64,000 bases of DNA from Pseudomonadota bacterium (GTDB lineage: Bacteria; Pseudomonadota; Gammaproteobacteria; Steroidobacterales; Steroidobacteraceae). A program made the position numbers and the translations under genes. The stretch spans positions 434,001 through 498,000 of the forward strand of contig JBBCGI010000001.1 in assembly GCA_037200975.1 (NCBI GenBank), written 5' to 3'. Below are positions 37,893 to 47,539 of this stretch, piece by piece. How positions within the stretch are numbered: position 1 is the first letter of the stretch; each line of letters opens with the position of its first letter. The notes under the pieces are model-generated. The model was not told the DNA's origin, did not search any database, and was given only the letters and a program-made list of their open reading frames with translations.

Positions 37893-40592
37893 ATGGCGTC
37901 GCTGGACGAGGACATCGAGGCCACCGACACCACGGTATTACGCGGCGCGCCCTGGCTGCGGCTCGCCCACCTGCCCGAGCGCCTGGCGGCGGCGAAGTTC
38001 GCACCCGAGGCGTTCCGCACGGAGCTGCGCGAAGCGCACGCGGAACTGGTGGAACGTTTTCGCGCCGACGAATCGGTCGAGACGCTGGTGCATGCACGCG
38101 CGGAACTGATCGACGTCATCCTGCGCGAGGTGTGGCGTTCGCAGCTGCCCGCCGGCTACGAAGGCTGGTCGCTGGCGGCGGTCGGCGGCTACGGCCGCGG
38201 CGAGCTGCACCCGGCTTCCGACGTCGACATCCTGATCCTCGTCCCGGCAGCTCCGGACGACTCCGGCCGCGGCGTGGTCGAACGCGTGGTCACCTTTCTG
38301 TGGGACATCAATCTCGAGGTCGGGCACAGCGTGCGCACCGTGGCGCAATGCGCCGAGGAAAGCGCGGCCGACGTCGGCGTGATGACCACGCTGGTCGAGT
38401 CGCGGCTGCTCGCGGGCAACGAGAAGTTGCTGGCGGCGATGCGCGCGGCGGTTTCCGCCGATCGCATCTGGCCCGTGAAGGAGTACTTCGAAGCCAAGGT
38501 CGCCGAGCAGCAGGAGCGGCATCTCAAAGCCAACGACACGGCCTACAACCTCGAACCGAATGTCAAAACCGGCCCCGGCGGCCTGCGCGATATCCAGACC
38601 ATCGCCTGGGTGGCAAAGCGTCACTTCGGCGCAAGCTCGCTCGACGAACTACTCACGCACGGTTTCCTGTCGCCTTCCGAGCTGCGCAAGCTCAAGCAGG
38701 CGCAGTCGTTCCTGTGGAAGGTGCGTTTCGGGTTGCACGTGCTGACCGGCCGGCGCGAAGACCGGTTGTTGTTCGACCACCAGATCAAGCTTGCTCAGAG
38801 TTTCGGCTACGAGGACGCCTCGTACACGCTCGCGGTCGAACAGTTCATGCAGCGGTACTACCGCACGGTCATGGACGTCATCCTGCTGAACGAGCTGCTG
38901 TTGCAGCTGTTCCGCGAAGCCATCCTCACCGAGACCACTCCGCCGCGGCCGCTCAACCCGCGCTTCCAGGTGCGCAACGATTATCTGGAAGCCATCAGCG
39001 AAGAGCTGTTCGCGCGCACCCCATCGACACTGCTCGAGATCTTCGTGGTGCTGCAGCAGAACCCGGACGTGAAGGGCGTGCGTGCGTCGACGATCCGCGC
39101 GGTCAACAAGAACCTCTGGCTGATCGACGAGGAGTTCCGGCAGAACCCGCGCAACCATCGTCTGTTCCTCGAGATCCTGCGCGCGCCGGCCGGCGTCACG
39201 CACGAGCTGCGCCGCATGAACACCTATGGCGTGCTCGGCCGTTACATTCCCGCATTCGGCCGCATCGTCGGCCGCATGCAGTACGACTTGTTCCACGCCT
39301 ACACGGTCGACGCGCACACCTTGTTCGTGTTGAGCAATCTGCGCCGCCTGTCGCTGCCCAAGTACGACAGCGAGCTGCCGATGTTGTCGGCGATCATGCA
39401 GCAGCTGCCGAAACTCGAGATCGCGTATCTCGCGGCGTTGTTCCACGACATCGCCAAGGGCCGCGGCGGCGATCATTCGGCGCTCGGCTCGGTCGACGCG
39501 GAGGCTTTCTGCCTCGAGCAGGGCTTGTCGCGCTACGACGCACGCCTGGTCGCCTGGCTGGTGCAGAACCACCTCGAACTGTCGGTGACCGCGCAGAAGC
39601 AGGACATCTCCGATCCCGAGGTCGTCAACGCCTTCGCCCGCAGGGTCGGCGACGAGACCCACCTCGACTATCTATATGTGCTGACCAGCGCCGACGTGCG
39701 CGGCACGAATCCGAAGCTGTGGAATTCGTGGAAGGCCTCGCTGTTCCAGGAGTTCTACGAACGCGTGAAACGCGCGTTGCGCCGCGGCCTGGAAAGCCCG
39801 ATCGACCCCGATGAACTGACACGCGAGACGCAGGAAGGGGCGCGCAAACTGCTGGCGGCTTCCGGGCGCATCACCGCGCCCGAGATCACGCGCGCATGGG
39901 AGCGCCTGACGCCCGCCTACTTCCTGCGTCACACGCCGGAAGAAGTGGCCTGGCACACGCAGCTGCTGGCCGATCGCGAGCCGGGCAGCGAAGATCCGCT
40001 GGTCGCGGTGCAGACCAGCAGCGAACGCGGCACGACCGCCATCCTCGCGTTCGCGCCGCACCGCTACAACAGCTTTGCCATCACCACCGCGGTGCTCGAC
40101 CAGCTCGGCCTGAACATCGTCGATGCGCGTATCACACCCACCGGCGACGGATTCAGCCTCGATCTCTATCACGTGCTCGAGGAAGACGGCGCGCCGATCG
40201 CGGACGCCGAGCGTATCGGCGAAATCGAACGCGCCCTGTGGCGCGCGTTGCAGCACCCCGACGAGGCGCCGGTGACGGTGACCCGCCGCGTGCCGCGCCA
40301 GTCGCGCATGTTCCGCACCAACACGCAGATCGCCGTCACGGTGGACGAACGCAATCGCCGCTCGGTGCTGGAGCTGATCGCGGGTGACCGGCCGGGCCTG
40401 CTGTGCGACGTCGGCAAGGTGCTGATGGAAGAACGCATCGACCTGCTCGCGGCGAAGATCATGACCGTCGGCGAGCGTGCCGAAGACGTGTTCTACCTCG
40501 CCTCGCTGGCCGGCCTGCCGCTCGACGAGGCCGCGGCGACCCGGCTGCAGCAGAAATTGTCGGGCGCGCTCGATCGCCGCGCGGCCGCGTGA
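37893..40592 (+). CDS. glnD: bifunctional uridylyltransferase/uridylyl-removing enzyme
   Basis: Primary nitrogen sensor that adds or removes UMP on PII proteins according to glutamine. At 899 residues it has all domains: nucleotidyltransferase (GGYGRGELHPASDVDI near 97-113), the linker, an HD hydrolase domain (FHDIAKGRGGDHS near 517), and two C-terminal ACT domains (about 705-780 and 812-890) that bind glutamine. It directly follows map and overlaps dapC by four bases (GTGA). The map-glnD-dapC-dapD order matches gammaproteobacteria. Confidence 0.97.
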   Translation: MASLDEDIEATDTTVLRGAPWLRLAHLPERLAAAKFAPEAFRTELREAHAELVERFRADESVETLVHARAELIDVILREVWRSQLPAGYEGWSLAAVGGYGRGELHPASDVDILILVPAAPDDSGRGVVERVVTFLWDINLEVGHSVRTVAQCAEESAADVGVMTTLVESRLLAGNEKLLAAMRAAVSADRIWPVKEYFEAKVAEQQERHLKANDTAYNLEPNVKTGPGGLRDIQTIAWVAKRHFGASSLDELLTHGFLSPSELRKLKQAQSFLWKVRFGLHVLTGRREDRLLFDHQIKLAQSFGYEDASYTLAVEQFMQRYYRTVMDVILLNELLLQLFREAILTETTPPRPLNPRFQVRNDYLEAISEELFARTPSTLLEIFVVLQQNPDVKGVRASTIRAVNKNLWLIDEEFRQNPRNHRLFLEILRAPAGVTHELRRMNTYGVLGRYIPAFGRIVGRMQYDLFHAYTVDAHTLFVLSNLRRLSLPKYDSELPMLSAIMQQLPKLEIAYLAALFHDIAKGRGGDHSALGSVDAEAFCLEQGLSRYDARLVAWLVQNHLELSVTAQKQDISDPEVVNAFARRVGDETHLDYLYVLTSADVRGTNPKLWNSWKASLFQEFYERVKRALRRGLESPIDPDELTRETQEGARKLLAASGRITAPEITRAWERLTPAYFLRHTPEEVAWHTQLLADREPGSEDPLVAVQTSSERGTTAILAFAPHRYNSFAITTAVLDQLGLNIVDARITPTGDGFSLDLYHVLEEDGAPIADAERIGEIERALWRALQHPDEAPVTVTRRVPRQSRMFRTNTQIAVTVDERNRRSVLELIAGDRPGLLCDVGKVLMEERIDLLAAKIMTVGERAEDVFYLASLAGLPLDEAAATRLQQKLSGALDRRAAA

Positions 40593-41791
40593 ACGGCCGT
40601 CTCGAACTACTCGCCGCCTATCCGTTCGAGCGACTGGCACGGCTGAAGGCGGAGGTGACGCCGCCCGCCGGCCTGCCGCACATCGCCATGTCGATCGGCG
40701 AACCCAAACACGCGCCGCCGCCGTTCGTCATCGAGGCGCTGCGCCGCGAACTCGGAAAACTCGACAGTTACCCGGCGACCGCGGGGCTGCCGGAAACCCG
40801 CGCGGCCTGCGCGGCCTGGCTCGCACGGCGATTCGCTGTCACGGTGAACCCGGACACCATGGTGCTGCCGGTCAACGGCACGCGCGAAGCCTTGTTCTCG
40901 TTCGTGCAGGCGGTGGTGTCGGCGCGTGACGAGGCGGCTGGTGAAAAACCGGTCGTGCTGATGCCGAACCCGTTTTATCAGATCTATGAAGGCGCGGCCC
41001 TTCTGGCCGGGGCGCAACCGGTGTTCCTCAACACGACGGTCGGAAACCGCTTTCAGCCGGATCTCGACGCAGTGCCGGCGCAGATCTGGAAACGCTGCGA
41101 GATCCTGTTCCTGTGCAGCCCCGGCAATCCCACCGGCGCGGTGTTGTCGCTCGGCTTCCTGCGTCACGCGTTGCGGCTCGCCGAGAAACACGATTTCGTG
41201 ATTGCATCGGACGAGTGTTACGCGGAGCTGTATCGCGACGAAATGTCGCCACCACCCTCGCTGCTGCAGGCGGCTGTTGCGAACGGCCACGACTCGTTCC
41301 AGCGCTGCGTCGTGTTTCATTCGCTGTCGAAGCGGTCGAGCGTGCCGGGACTGCGCTCCGGCTTCGTCGCGGGAGATCCGGCCATCATCAAGCCCTATCT
41401 TCTGTATCGCACCTATCACGGCTGCGCGATGCCGGTGCCGACGCAGCTCGCGAGCGTCGCGGCCTGGAACGACGACGCGCACGCGGCCGCCAACCGCGCG
41501 TTGTACCGCGAGAAATACGCCCGCGTGTTGCCCATCCTGGCGCCGGTGCTGGACGTCGTGGAACCCGATGGCGCGTTCTATCTATGGCCCGACGTGCAAC
41601 GTGACGACGAAATCTTCACGCGCGGCCTGTTCGCGACGCAGAATCTCACCATCCTGCCGGGCAGCTACCTGGCGCGTGACACGCCGGCGGGGAATCCGGG
41701 TCGCGGACGCGTGCGCATCTCGCTCGTCGCTCCGGTCGAAGAATGTGTCACGGCCGCACACAGAATCCGCACCTATCTGGAGACAACCTAA
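40589..41791 (+). CDS. dapC: succinyldiaminopimelate transaminase
   Basis: Class I PLP aminotransferase that makes N-succinyl-LL-diaminopimelate from the keto acid in the lysine/peptidoglycan pathway. The 400-residue protein shows SIGEPKHAPP, the LCSPGNPTGAVLS cofactor motif, SDECYAELY and the Schiff-base lysine in HSLSKRSSVPGLRSG (near 247). GTG 40589 overlaps the glnD stop, and dapD follows at once, which supports the DapC assignment over other aminotransferases. Confidence 0.94.
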   Translation: MNGRLELLAAYPFERLARLKAEVTPPAGLPHIAMSIGEPKHAPPPFVIEALRRELGKLDSYPATAGLPETRAACAAWLARRFAVTVNPDTMVLPVNGTREALFSFVQAVVSARDEAAGEKPVVLMPNPFYQIYEGAALLAGAQPVFLNTTVGNRFQPDLDAVPAQIWKRCEILFLCSPGNPTGAVLSLGFLRHALRLAEKHDFVIASDECYAELYRDEMSPPPSLLQAAVANGHDSFQRCVVFHSLSKRSSVPGLRSGFVAGDPAIIKPYLLYRTYHGCAMPVPTQLASVAAWNDDAHAAANRALYREKYARVLPILAPVLDVVEPDGAFYLWPDVQRDDEIFTRGLFATQNLTILPGSYLARDTPAGNPGRGRVRISLVAPVEECVTAAHRIRTYLETT

Positions 41792-42634
41792 GTGACCGAT
41801 CACGCGACCCTCGCCGCCATCATCGATGAAGCCTTCGAGCGCCGCGCCGACATCACGGCGAAAAACGCCGCACCGGCGCTGCGTCATGCGATCGAGGAGT
41901 GCATCGAACTGCTCGACAGCGGCCAGGCGCGCGTCGCCGAGAAGCGCGACGGCCGGTGGACGGTCAACCAGTGGCTCAAGAAGGCGGTGCTGCTGTATTT
42001 CCGCACCCACGACAATTCCATCATCGAAGCCGGTTACACGCGTTTCTTCGACAAGGTGCCGCTGAAATATGCCGCGCGTTCCCAGGCGGACGACGGCGAA
42101 GCGCTGGCCAAGGGCGGCACACGCGTCGTTCCGCCGGCCGTCGCGCGCCGCGGGTCGTACGTCGCTTCGAACGTGGTGTTGATGCCGAGCTACGTGAACA
42201 TCGGCGCGTATGTAGATAGCGGCACGATGGTCGACACCTGGTCCACCGTCGGTTCGTGCGCGCAGATCGGCAAGAACGTGCACCTGTCGGGCGGTGTCGG
42301 CATCGGCGGCGTGCTCGAGCCGCTGCAAGCCGCGCCCACGATCATCGAAGACAACTGCTTCATCGGTGCGCGCTCGGAAGTCGTCGAGGGCGTGATCGTC
42401 GAGGAAGGCTCGGTGATTTCCATGGGCGTGTTCATCGGGCAGAGCACCAAGATCTACGAACGCGAGACGGGCAAGATCCTGCAGGGCCGCGTGCCGGCGG
42501 GGTCCGTCGTGGTGTCGGGCAACCTGCCCTCCTCCGACGGCAAGTACTCTCTTTACTGTGCGGTCATCGTCAAGCGGGTCGACGCGCAGACGCGCGCCAA
42601 GACTTCGATCAACGAATTGCTGCGCGCGGACTGA
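41792..42634 (+). CDS. dapD: 2,3,4,5-tetrahydropyridine-2,6-dicarboxylate N-succinyltransferase
   Basis: Succinylates tetrahydrodipicolinate on the way to diaminopimelate. The 280-residue protein has an N-terminal helical domain and a left-handed hexapeptide helix (about 105-240) with the [20 protein letters not shown] stretch and the [14 protein letters not shown] motif. GTG 41792 abuts the dapC stop, with GGAGA upstream. With dapC here and dapE at 50237, three steps of the succinylase branch are in the window. Confidence 0.98.
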   Translation: MTDHATLAAIIDEAFERRADITAKNAAPALRHAIEECIELLDSGQARVAEKRDGRWTVNQWLKKAVLLYFRTHDNSIIEAGYTRFFDKVPLKYAARSQADDGEALAKGGTRVVPPAVARRGSYVASNVVLMPSYVNIGAYVDSGTMVDTWSTVGSCAQIGKNVHLSGGVGIGGVLEPLQAAPTIIEDNCFIGARSEVVEGVIVEEGSVISMGVFIGQSTKIYERETGKILQGRVPAGSVVVSGNLPSSDGKYSLYCAVIVKRVDAQTRAKTSINELLRAD

Positions 42635-42642
42635 ACACCGCC

Positions 42643-43116
42643 ATGCATCCGCGCGCCGCCGAGCTCATCACGAGGTTGCAGCTCGAGCCGCATCCCGAGG
42701 GCGGCTACTATCGCGAGATTTTCCGTTCTGGCGGCCTGGTGACACCCGCCGATGGCCGCGGCCCGCGCGCGGCCCTCACGACTATCTACTTTCTGCTGCC
42801 GGCGGGCACCGTGAGCCGCTGGCATCGCGTCAGCTCGGACGAGGTGTGGCACCTGTACGAAGGCGGGCCGCTCGAGGTGCTGACGGTCGACCCGGCGTAC
42901 ACGCGGCTGTCGCGCCACAAGCTCGACGCGCAGGCGCCGGTGTGTACGGTGGCCGCCACGTACTGGCAGGCCGCGCGCACGCTCGGCGATTACGCGCTGG
43001 CTGGCTGCACCGTGGCTCCGGGTTTCGATTTCGCGGATTTCACGATACTGGCGGATGATGCGGCCACCGCCGCACGGCTGCTGCCGCTTGACGCGGATCT
43101 CGCGTCGATGCTGTGA
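42643..43116 (+). CDS. DUF985 cupin-domain protein
   Basis: A 157-residue protein of the RmlC-like cupin fold. Marks of DUF985: LQLEPHPEGGYYREIF at the start, TTIYFLLPAGTVSRWHRV with the metal-site histidine region, DEVWHLYEGGPLEV, and the C-terminal VAPGFDFADFTI. ATG 42643 is eight bases after dapD. Family members bind metals or small sugars, but no common reaction is known. It ends three bases from the convergent phoU and may be cotranscribed with dapD. Confidence 0.85.
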   Translation: MHPRAAELITRLQLEPHPEGGYYREIFRSGGLVTPADGRGPRAALTTIYFLLPAGTVSRWHRVSSDEVWHLYEGGPLEVLTVDPAYTRLSRHKLDAQAPVCTVAATYWQAARTLGDYALAGCTVAPGFDFADFTILADDAATAARLLPLDADLASML

Positions 43117-43119
43117 GCG

Positions 43120-43839
43120 TCAGTTCTTTATCGACACCGAGGCTGGCAATACGCCGGTAACCGTCGGATCGATCTGCCCGCCGATGAAACCCACGTGCCG
43201 CGCGATGTTGCGCGCGTGGTCGCCGATGCGTTCCAGCGAACGCATGATGAACGCCGCCTCGATCGCCGCCTGCGTCTGGCGAACGTCTTCCATTGCACGC
43301 GTGAGAATGCGGCGCAACGCGGCCGCATACTCGGAGTCCATTTCCTGATCCTGCTGGATGACGGCGGCAGCCGCGAGCGGATCGAGCCGGTCGAAAGCTT
43401 CGAGAGCAGCGCGGATCATAAGCACCGCGAGGCGGCCCAGCTGGCGGGCTTCGCGCGCGGTGGCTGCGCCCGGACGAAATCCATTCGACTCGGAATCCGC
43501 GAGCACGGCCAGCGCGAGTTTCTTGGCCTCGTCGGCCGCGCGCTCGAGCTCGGTGACGACCTTGTCGATCGCGAACACCGCGCGCAGATCCTGGGCGACC
43601 GGCTGGCGCTTCGCGATCACCTGCAGCGCCGCCTCTTCGATCTCCACGTCGTAGAGATTGATCTTGCGTTCGCGCTCCAGCACCAGCGCCGCCTGCGAAC
43701 GGTCCCAGCCGGAATACGCCGACACCGCGAGCTGCACCTGATCGATGACCAGCGCGCCCATTGCCACCGCCTGCACGTGCAGCGACGACAGGTCGCCGTC
43801 GAAAGCGCGCGCAGTGTGGCCTTCGAGATTGAATGCCAT
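43120..43839 (-). CDS. phoU: PhoU family phosphate regulator (first copy)
   Basis: A 239-residue all-helical PhoU protein with two three-helix repeats. The metal-binding motifs are [13 protein letters not shown] in the first and [13 protein letters not shown] in the second; the first is less canonical than in the second phoU of this window. PhoU links the Pst transporter to PhoR and damps signalling in high phosphate. ATG 43839 is 11 bases after pstB. Residues 95-125 hold an alanine-rich loop. Having one phoU with pst and another with phoBR suggests divided duties. Confidence 0.92.
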   Translation of the reverse strand: MAFNLEGHTARAFDGDLSSLHVQAVAMGALVIDQVQLAVSAYSGWDRSQAALVLERERKINLYDVEIEEAALQVIAKRQPVAQDLRAVFAIDKVVTELERAADEAKKLALAVLADSESNGFRPGAATAREARQLGRLAVLMIRAALEAFDRLDPLAAAAVIQQDQEMDSEYAAALRRILTRAMEDVRQTQAAIEAAFIMRSLERIGDHARNIARHVGFIGGQIDPTVTGVLPASVSIKN

Positions 43840-43850
43840 GTTTCGCCAGC

Positions 43851-44729
43851 TCAGCCGAAGCGACCCGTGATGTAGTCTTCGGTAAGTTTGTGGCGCGGAT
43901 TCGTGAAGATGCGATCGGTCTCGCCCACTTCGATGAGGTCGCCCAGGTGGAAATACGCGGTGCGCTGCGACACGCGCGCGGCCTGTTGCATCGAGTGTGT
44001 CACGATGGCGATGGCGTAACTCTGGCGCAGCTCTTCCATCAGGTCTTCGATACGCGCAGTGGCGATCGGATCGAGCGCCGAGCACGGCTCATCCATCAGG
44101 ATCACTTCGGGATTGACGGCAATGGTGCGCGCGATACACAGCCGCTGCTGCTGGCCACCGGACAGTGATGTGCCGGGCTGTTGCAGCCGGTCCTTCACCT
44201 CTTCCCACAAGCCCGCGCGCTGCAGCGAGTTGTGCACGATCTCATCCAGTTCGACGCGATCGCCGGCGAGACCGTGGATGCGCGGGCCGTACGCCACATT
44301 TTCGTAGATCGATTTCGGGAACGGATTCGGCTTCTGGAACACCATGCCGACGCGGGCACGCAGCTGCACCACGTCCTGTTTCTTGTCGTGGATATCCCTG
44401 CCGTCGAGCAGGATCGATCCTTCGACGCGCGCACCCGCAATGGTGTCGTTCATCCGGTTGAGGCAGCGCAGGAAGGTGGATTTGCCGCAGCCCGAGGGCC
44501 CGATCATGGCCAGCACCTGGTTCTTGCCGATGTCGATGCCGACCTTCTTGATGGCATGTTTCTCGCCGTAGAAGACGTCGACATTGCGGCAACTGAAGAT
44601 CGGATCCTCGACGGCAATATTGCCGACCGTCTTGCCGATTTCGGTCGGCTGTTGCAACGCCGACGGTTCGGAAGTCCGACCGCTCGGCTTCAGGTTGATG
44701 CCTGCTCGTTCCACTTGTGCAGCTTCCAT
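43851..44729 (-). CDS. pstB: phosphate ABC transporter ATP-binding protein
   Basis: ATPase of the high-affinity phosphate importer. The 292-residue protein has Walker A (GPSGCGKST at 77-85), the PstB-typical [18 protein letters not shown]-loop region, signature LSGGQQQRL, Walker [14 protein letters not shown] and the switch histidine in IVTHSMQQ. About 40 residues precede the usual family start. It lies four bases after pstA. Confidence 0.98.
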   Translation of the reverse strand: MEAAQVERAGINLKPSGRTSEPSALQQPTEIGKTVGNIAVEDPIFSCRNVDVFYGEKHAIKKVGIDIGKNQVLAMIGPSGCGKSTFLRCLNRMNDTIAGARVEGSILLDGRDIHDKKQDVVQLRARVGMVFQKPNPFPKSIYENVAYGPRIHGLAGDRVELDEIVHNSLQRAGLWEEVKDRLQQPGTSLSGGQQQRLCIARTIAVNPEVILMDEPCSALDPIATARIEDLMEELRQSYAIAIVTHSMQQAARVSQRTAYFHLGDLIEVGETDRIFTNPRHKLTEDYITGRFG

Positions 44730-44733
44730 ATTC

Positions 44734-46041
44734 TTACCACCGTCGTTCGAATCGTTTACGCAGGATTACCGCAGTCGTATTCATGACCACCAGGAACGCC
44801 AGCAACACGATGATGGCGCCCGAAGTCTTCTCGACGAAGCCGCGTTCCGGGCTGTCGGACCAGAGATAGACCTGGACCGGCAACGCCGTCGCGGCGTCGG
44901 TGATGCCCTTCGGGACATCCACGATGAAGGCAACCATGCCGATCATGAGCAGCGGCGCGGATTCACCCAGCGCGCGCGCCATCCCGATGATGGTGCCGGT
45001 CAACATGCCGGGCATGGCGAGCGGCAACACGTGATGAGTCACGGTCTGGATCTTCGACGCACCCATGCCGAGCGCCGCTTCGCGGATGGACGGCGGCACT
45101 GCTTTCAAGGCCGCGCGAGACGCGATGATGATCGTCGGCAGCGTCAGCAAAGTGAGCACCAGCGCGCCGACCAGTGGTGAGGAGCGCGGCAGGCCGAAGA
45201 ATCCGATGAACACCGCGAGGCCCAGCAGGCCGAACACGATCGACGGCACCGCCGCCAGGTTGTTGATGTTGACCTCGATGATGTCGGTCCAGCGATTGCG
45301 CCGCGCGAATTCTTCCAGGTAGATAGCAGTGGCGACGCCGATCGGGAACGACAGCAGCAGCGTCAGCACCAGCGTGAAGAACGAACCGGCCACCGCGCCC
45401 CAGATACCGGCCTTCTCCGGTTCGCGCGAGTCTCCGCCGGTCACGAAAGTCTTGTTGAACTTGAGCGCCAGCGCATTCTCGCTGCGCAGCTTGTCGGTCC
45501 AGGCGAGCTGCGCGTCGTTGAGGGGACGTTCGGCTTCGGGCAGTGTGCGTTCGATCTTGCCCTTCTGCAGCAGATCCACCGCATCGCTCGCGAGCAGCCA
45601 GACCTCCTGGGTGGTGCCGATCAGCGCGGGGTCTTCGACGACGCCGTGCTGCAGGTCGAATGACGCACTCGAGCTCACCAGCCGCATGAGATCGCGAACA
45701 CCGGCGCGGCCTTCCACTTCCGGGAACTTCGCCTTGAGCGCCGCGCGGATCAACGCCTGGTAATCCGCGGCGTTCAGGTCGTCGGGCTTGCGTGTGCCGG
45801 CCGGATCGACGATCTGCGGATCGTAGTAGATAGCGAGCTTGAGTTCGGTCTGGCGAAACGCGCCCAGCCCGTTCGAAAAGATGACGAAGAACAGGTACAC
45901 CAGGAACGCCATGCCCGCGACCACGGCCAGGAAACCGTAGGTGCGAAAACGCCGTTCCGCCCAGTAACGCCGGCGCAGGCTGCGCTCGACGATCGCCTGG
46001 GTTTCCTGCGGCGTGTGGCGCGGCTTATTCGTATTGCTCAC
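44734..46041 (-). CDS. pstA: phosphate ABC transporter permease PstA
   Basis: Inner-membrane channel subunit of the Pst importer. At 435 residues it is longer than the usual roughly 290. After TM1 (about 36-58) there is a polar insertion of about 150 residues (about 60-205), predicted periplasmic, before the conserved transport core ([48 protein letters not shown]). Start GTG 46041 overlaps pstC by 17 bases. The insertion may interact with PstS; that is inference. Confidence 0.95.
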   Translation of the reverse strand: MSNTNKPRHTPQETQAIVERSLRRRYWAERRFRTYGFLAVVAGMAFLVYLFFVIFSNGLGAFRQTELKLAIYYDPQIVDPAGTRKPDDLNAADYQALIRAALKAKFPEVEGRAGVRDLMRLVSSSASFDLQHGVVEDPALIGTTQEVWLLASDAVDLLQKGKIERTLPEAERPLNDAQLAWTDKLRSENALALKFNKTFVTGGDSREPEKAGIWGAVAGSFFTLVLTLLLSFPIGVATAIYLEEFARRNRWTDIIEVNINNLAAVPSIVFGLLGLAVFIGFFGLPRSSPLVGALVLTLLTLPTIIIASRAALKAVPPSIREAALGMGASKIQTVTHHVLPLAMPGMLTGTIIGMARALGESAPLLMIGMVAFIVDVPKGITDAATALPVQVYLWSDSPERGFVEKTSGAIIVLLAFLVVMNTTAVILRKRFERRW

Positions 46042-47413
46042 GATATTTCCTGACGATGTGCAGCGCGATGACGTTCAGCAGCAGGGTGACGAGGAACAAC
46101 ACCAGTCCCAGGGCGAAGGCCGCCAGGGTCTTGGGGCTGTCGAATTCCTGGTCGCCGACCAGCAGCGTGACGATCTGCACGGTCACGGTGGTCACGGCTT
46201 CGAATGGGTTGGCGGTCAGGTTGGCGGACAAACCCGCTGCCATCACGACGATCATGGTCTCGCCGATGGCGCGTGAGACGGCCAGCAACACACCGCCGAC
46301 GATGCCGGGCAACGCGGCGCGGATGACCACCTGCTTGATGGTCTCGGAGCGCGTGGCGCCCAGCGCATAGGCGCCGTCGCGCAGCGACTGCGGCACCGCG
46401 CTGATCATGTCGTCCGCGAGCGAAGACACGAACGGGATGATCATGATGCCCATCACGAAACCGGCCGCGAGCGCGCTTTCGGAGGCGACGTCGAGCCCGA
46501 TGCTCGCGCCCCAGCCACGCAGCGCCGGCCCGATGGTCAGGGCAGCGAAGAAGCCGTAGACGACGGTCGGCACGCCGGCCAGCACTTCCAGCAGCGGTTT
46601 CGCCCAGGTGCGGAAACGCGGATGCGCGTACTCGGCCAGGTAGATAGCCGAGAACAATCCGATGGGAACGGCGATGAACATGGCGATGAAGGAAATCAGT
46701 GCGGTACCGGCGAACAGCGGCACGGCGCCGAACGATCCGGAAGAACCGACCTGGTCGGCGCGGATCGCCATCTGCGGGCTCCAGGCCGTGCCGAACAGGA
46801 AATCGATCGGTGAAATGATCGCGAAAAAACGGAACGCTTCGAACGCCACGGACGCCACGATTCCGATGGTCGTGAACACTGCGATCGTCGAACAGGCGAT
46901 CAGCAGCCACTCGATGACCACTTCCACGCGGTTGCGGGCGCGCAGTTCCGGCGTGATCTTCGCGCGAACGGTAAGGACCGCGCCGATGGTGAGCACCAGC
47001 ACCAGCACCGTGAGGGCCATGCGGCTGATGCCGCGCAGGTGAAGATATTCGGCGGACGCACTACGCGCCGCTTCGCTGACGCTCGAGGCTGGAACGTTGC
47101 CTGCGACCAGATTGCGGACATCGTTGAGGACCAGCGACAACTCGTTCTTTGGTAGATCGCGGACACCCGCGGGCAGGTGTTCCGTGATGAGCCGCAGGAT
47201 GATCGCGTCCTGAAATGCCAACCACACACCAATGACCAGCAGTGCCGGCAGCGCGCACCACATCGCGGTCATCAATCCGTAGTGCGACGGCAGCGAATGC
47301 AGATTGCGCACACCGCGACTGCCGCCGACCAGAGCAAGCGATCGCGATTTGCCGATCCAGAATGCGCCTACCGAGAGCAGCGCGAGAGCCAGTAGTAGTG
47401 CCGCCGGATTCAT
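46025..47413 (-). CDS. pstC: phosphate ABC transporter permease PstC
   Basis: Partner permease of PstA. The 462-residue protein is also longer than the usual 300-330: two N-terminal helices, a soluble stretch (about 85-130) and extra helices precede the conserved core (YLAEYAHPRFRTWAKPLLEVL, VPTVVYGFFAAL, GAYALGATRSETIKQVVIRAALP). The start is ATG 47413, behind the porin terminator, so pstCAB-phoU may have its own promoter in 47414-47498; I see no strong Pho box there. Confidence 0.95.
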   Translation of the reverse strand: MNPAALLLALALLSVGAFWIGKSRSLALVGGSRGVRNLHSLPSHYGLMTAMWCALPALLVIGVWLAFQDAIILRLITEHLPAGVRDLPKNELSLVLNDVRNLVAGNVPASSVSEAARSASAEYLHLRGISRMALTVLVLVLTIGAVLTVRAKITPELRARNRVEVVIEWLLIACSTIAVFTTIGIVASVAFEAFRFFAIISPIDFLFGTAWSPQMAIRADQVGSSGSFGAVPLFAGTALISFIAMFIAVPIGLFSAIYLAEYAHPRFRTWAKPLLEVLAGVPTVVYGFFAALTIGPALRGWGASIGLDVASESALAAGFVMGIMIIPFVSSLADDMISAVPQSLRDGAYALGATRSETIKQVVIRAALPGIVGGVLLAVSRAIGETMIVVMAAGLSANLTANPFEAVTTVTVQIVTLLVGDQEFDSPKTLAAFALGLVLFLVTLLLNVIALHIVRKYREQYE

Positions 47414-47498
47414 GTGTTTTGTTCGGTTCTCGGGGGGCTTGGCCGCGTTTCTTCGCGCGCGGCCACCCTGTTTAACGCCGCTTTGTTACAACTTCGTG

Positions 47499-47534
47499 AA
47501 AAAGGGCCGGACCGCCTGCTCCGGGGTCCGGCCC
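47499..47534 (-). terminator. intrinsic terminator after the porin gene
   Basis: A perfect 10-bp stem GGGCCGGACC / GGTCCGGCCC with an 11-base loop, followed by five Ts on the minus strand, five bases beyond the porin stop. It isolates pstS-porin transcripts from pstC. Confidence 0.93.
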
Positions 47535-47539
47535 ATCAC

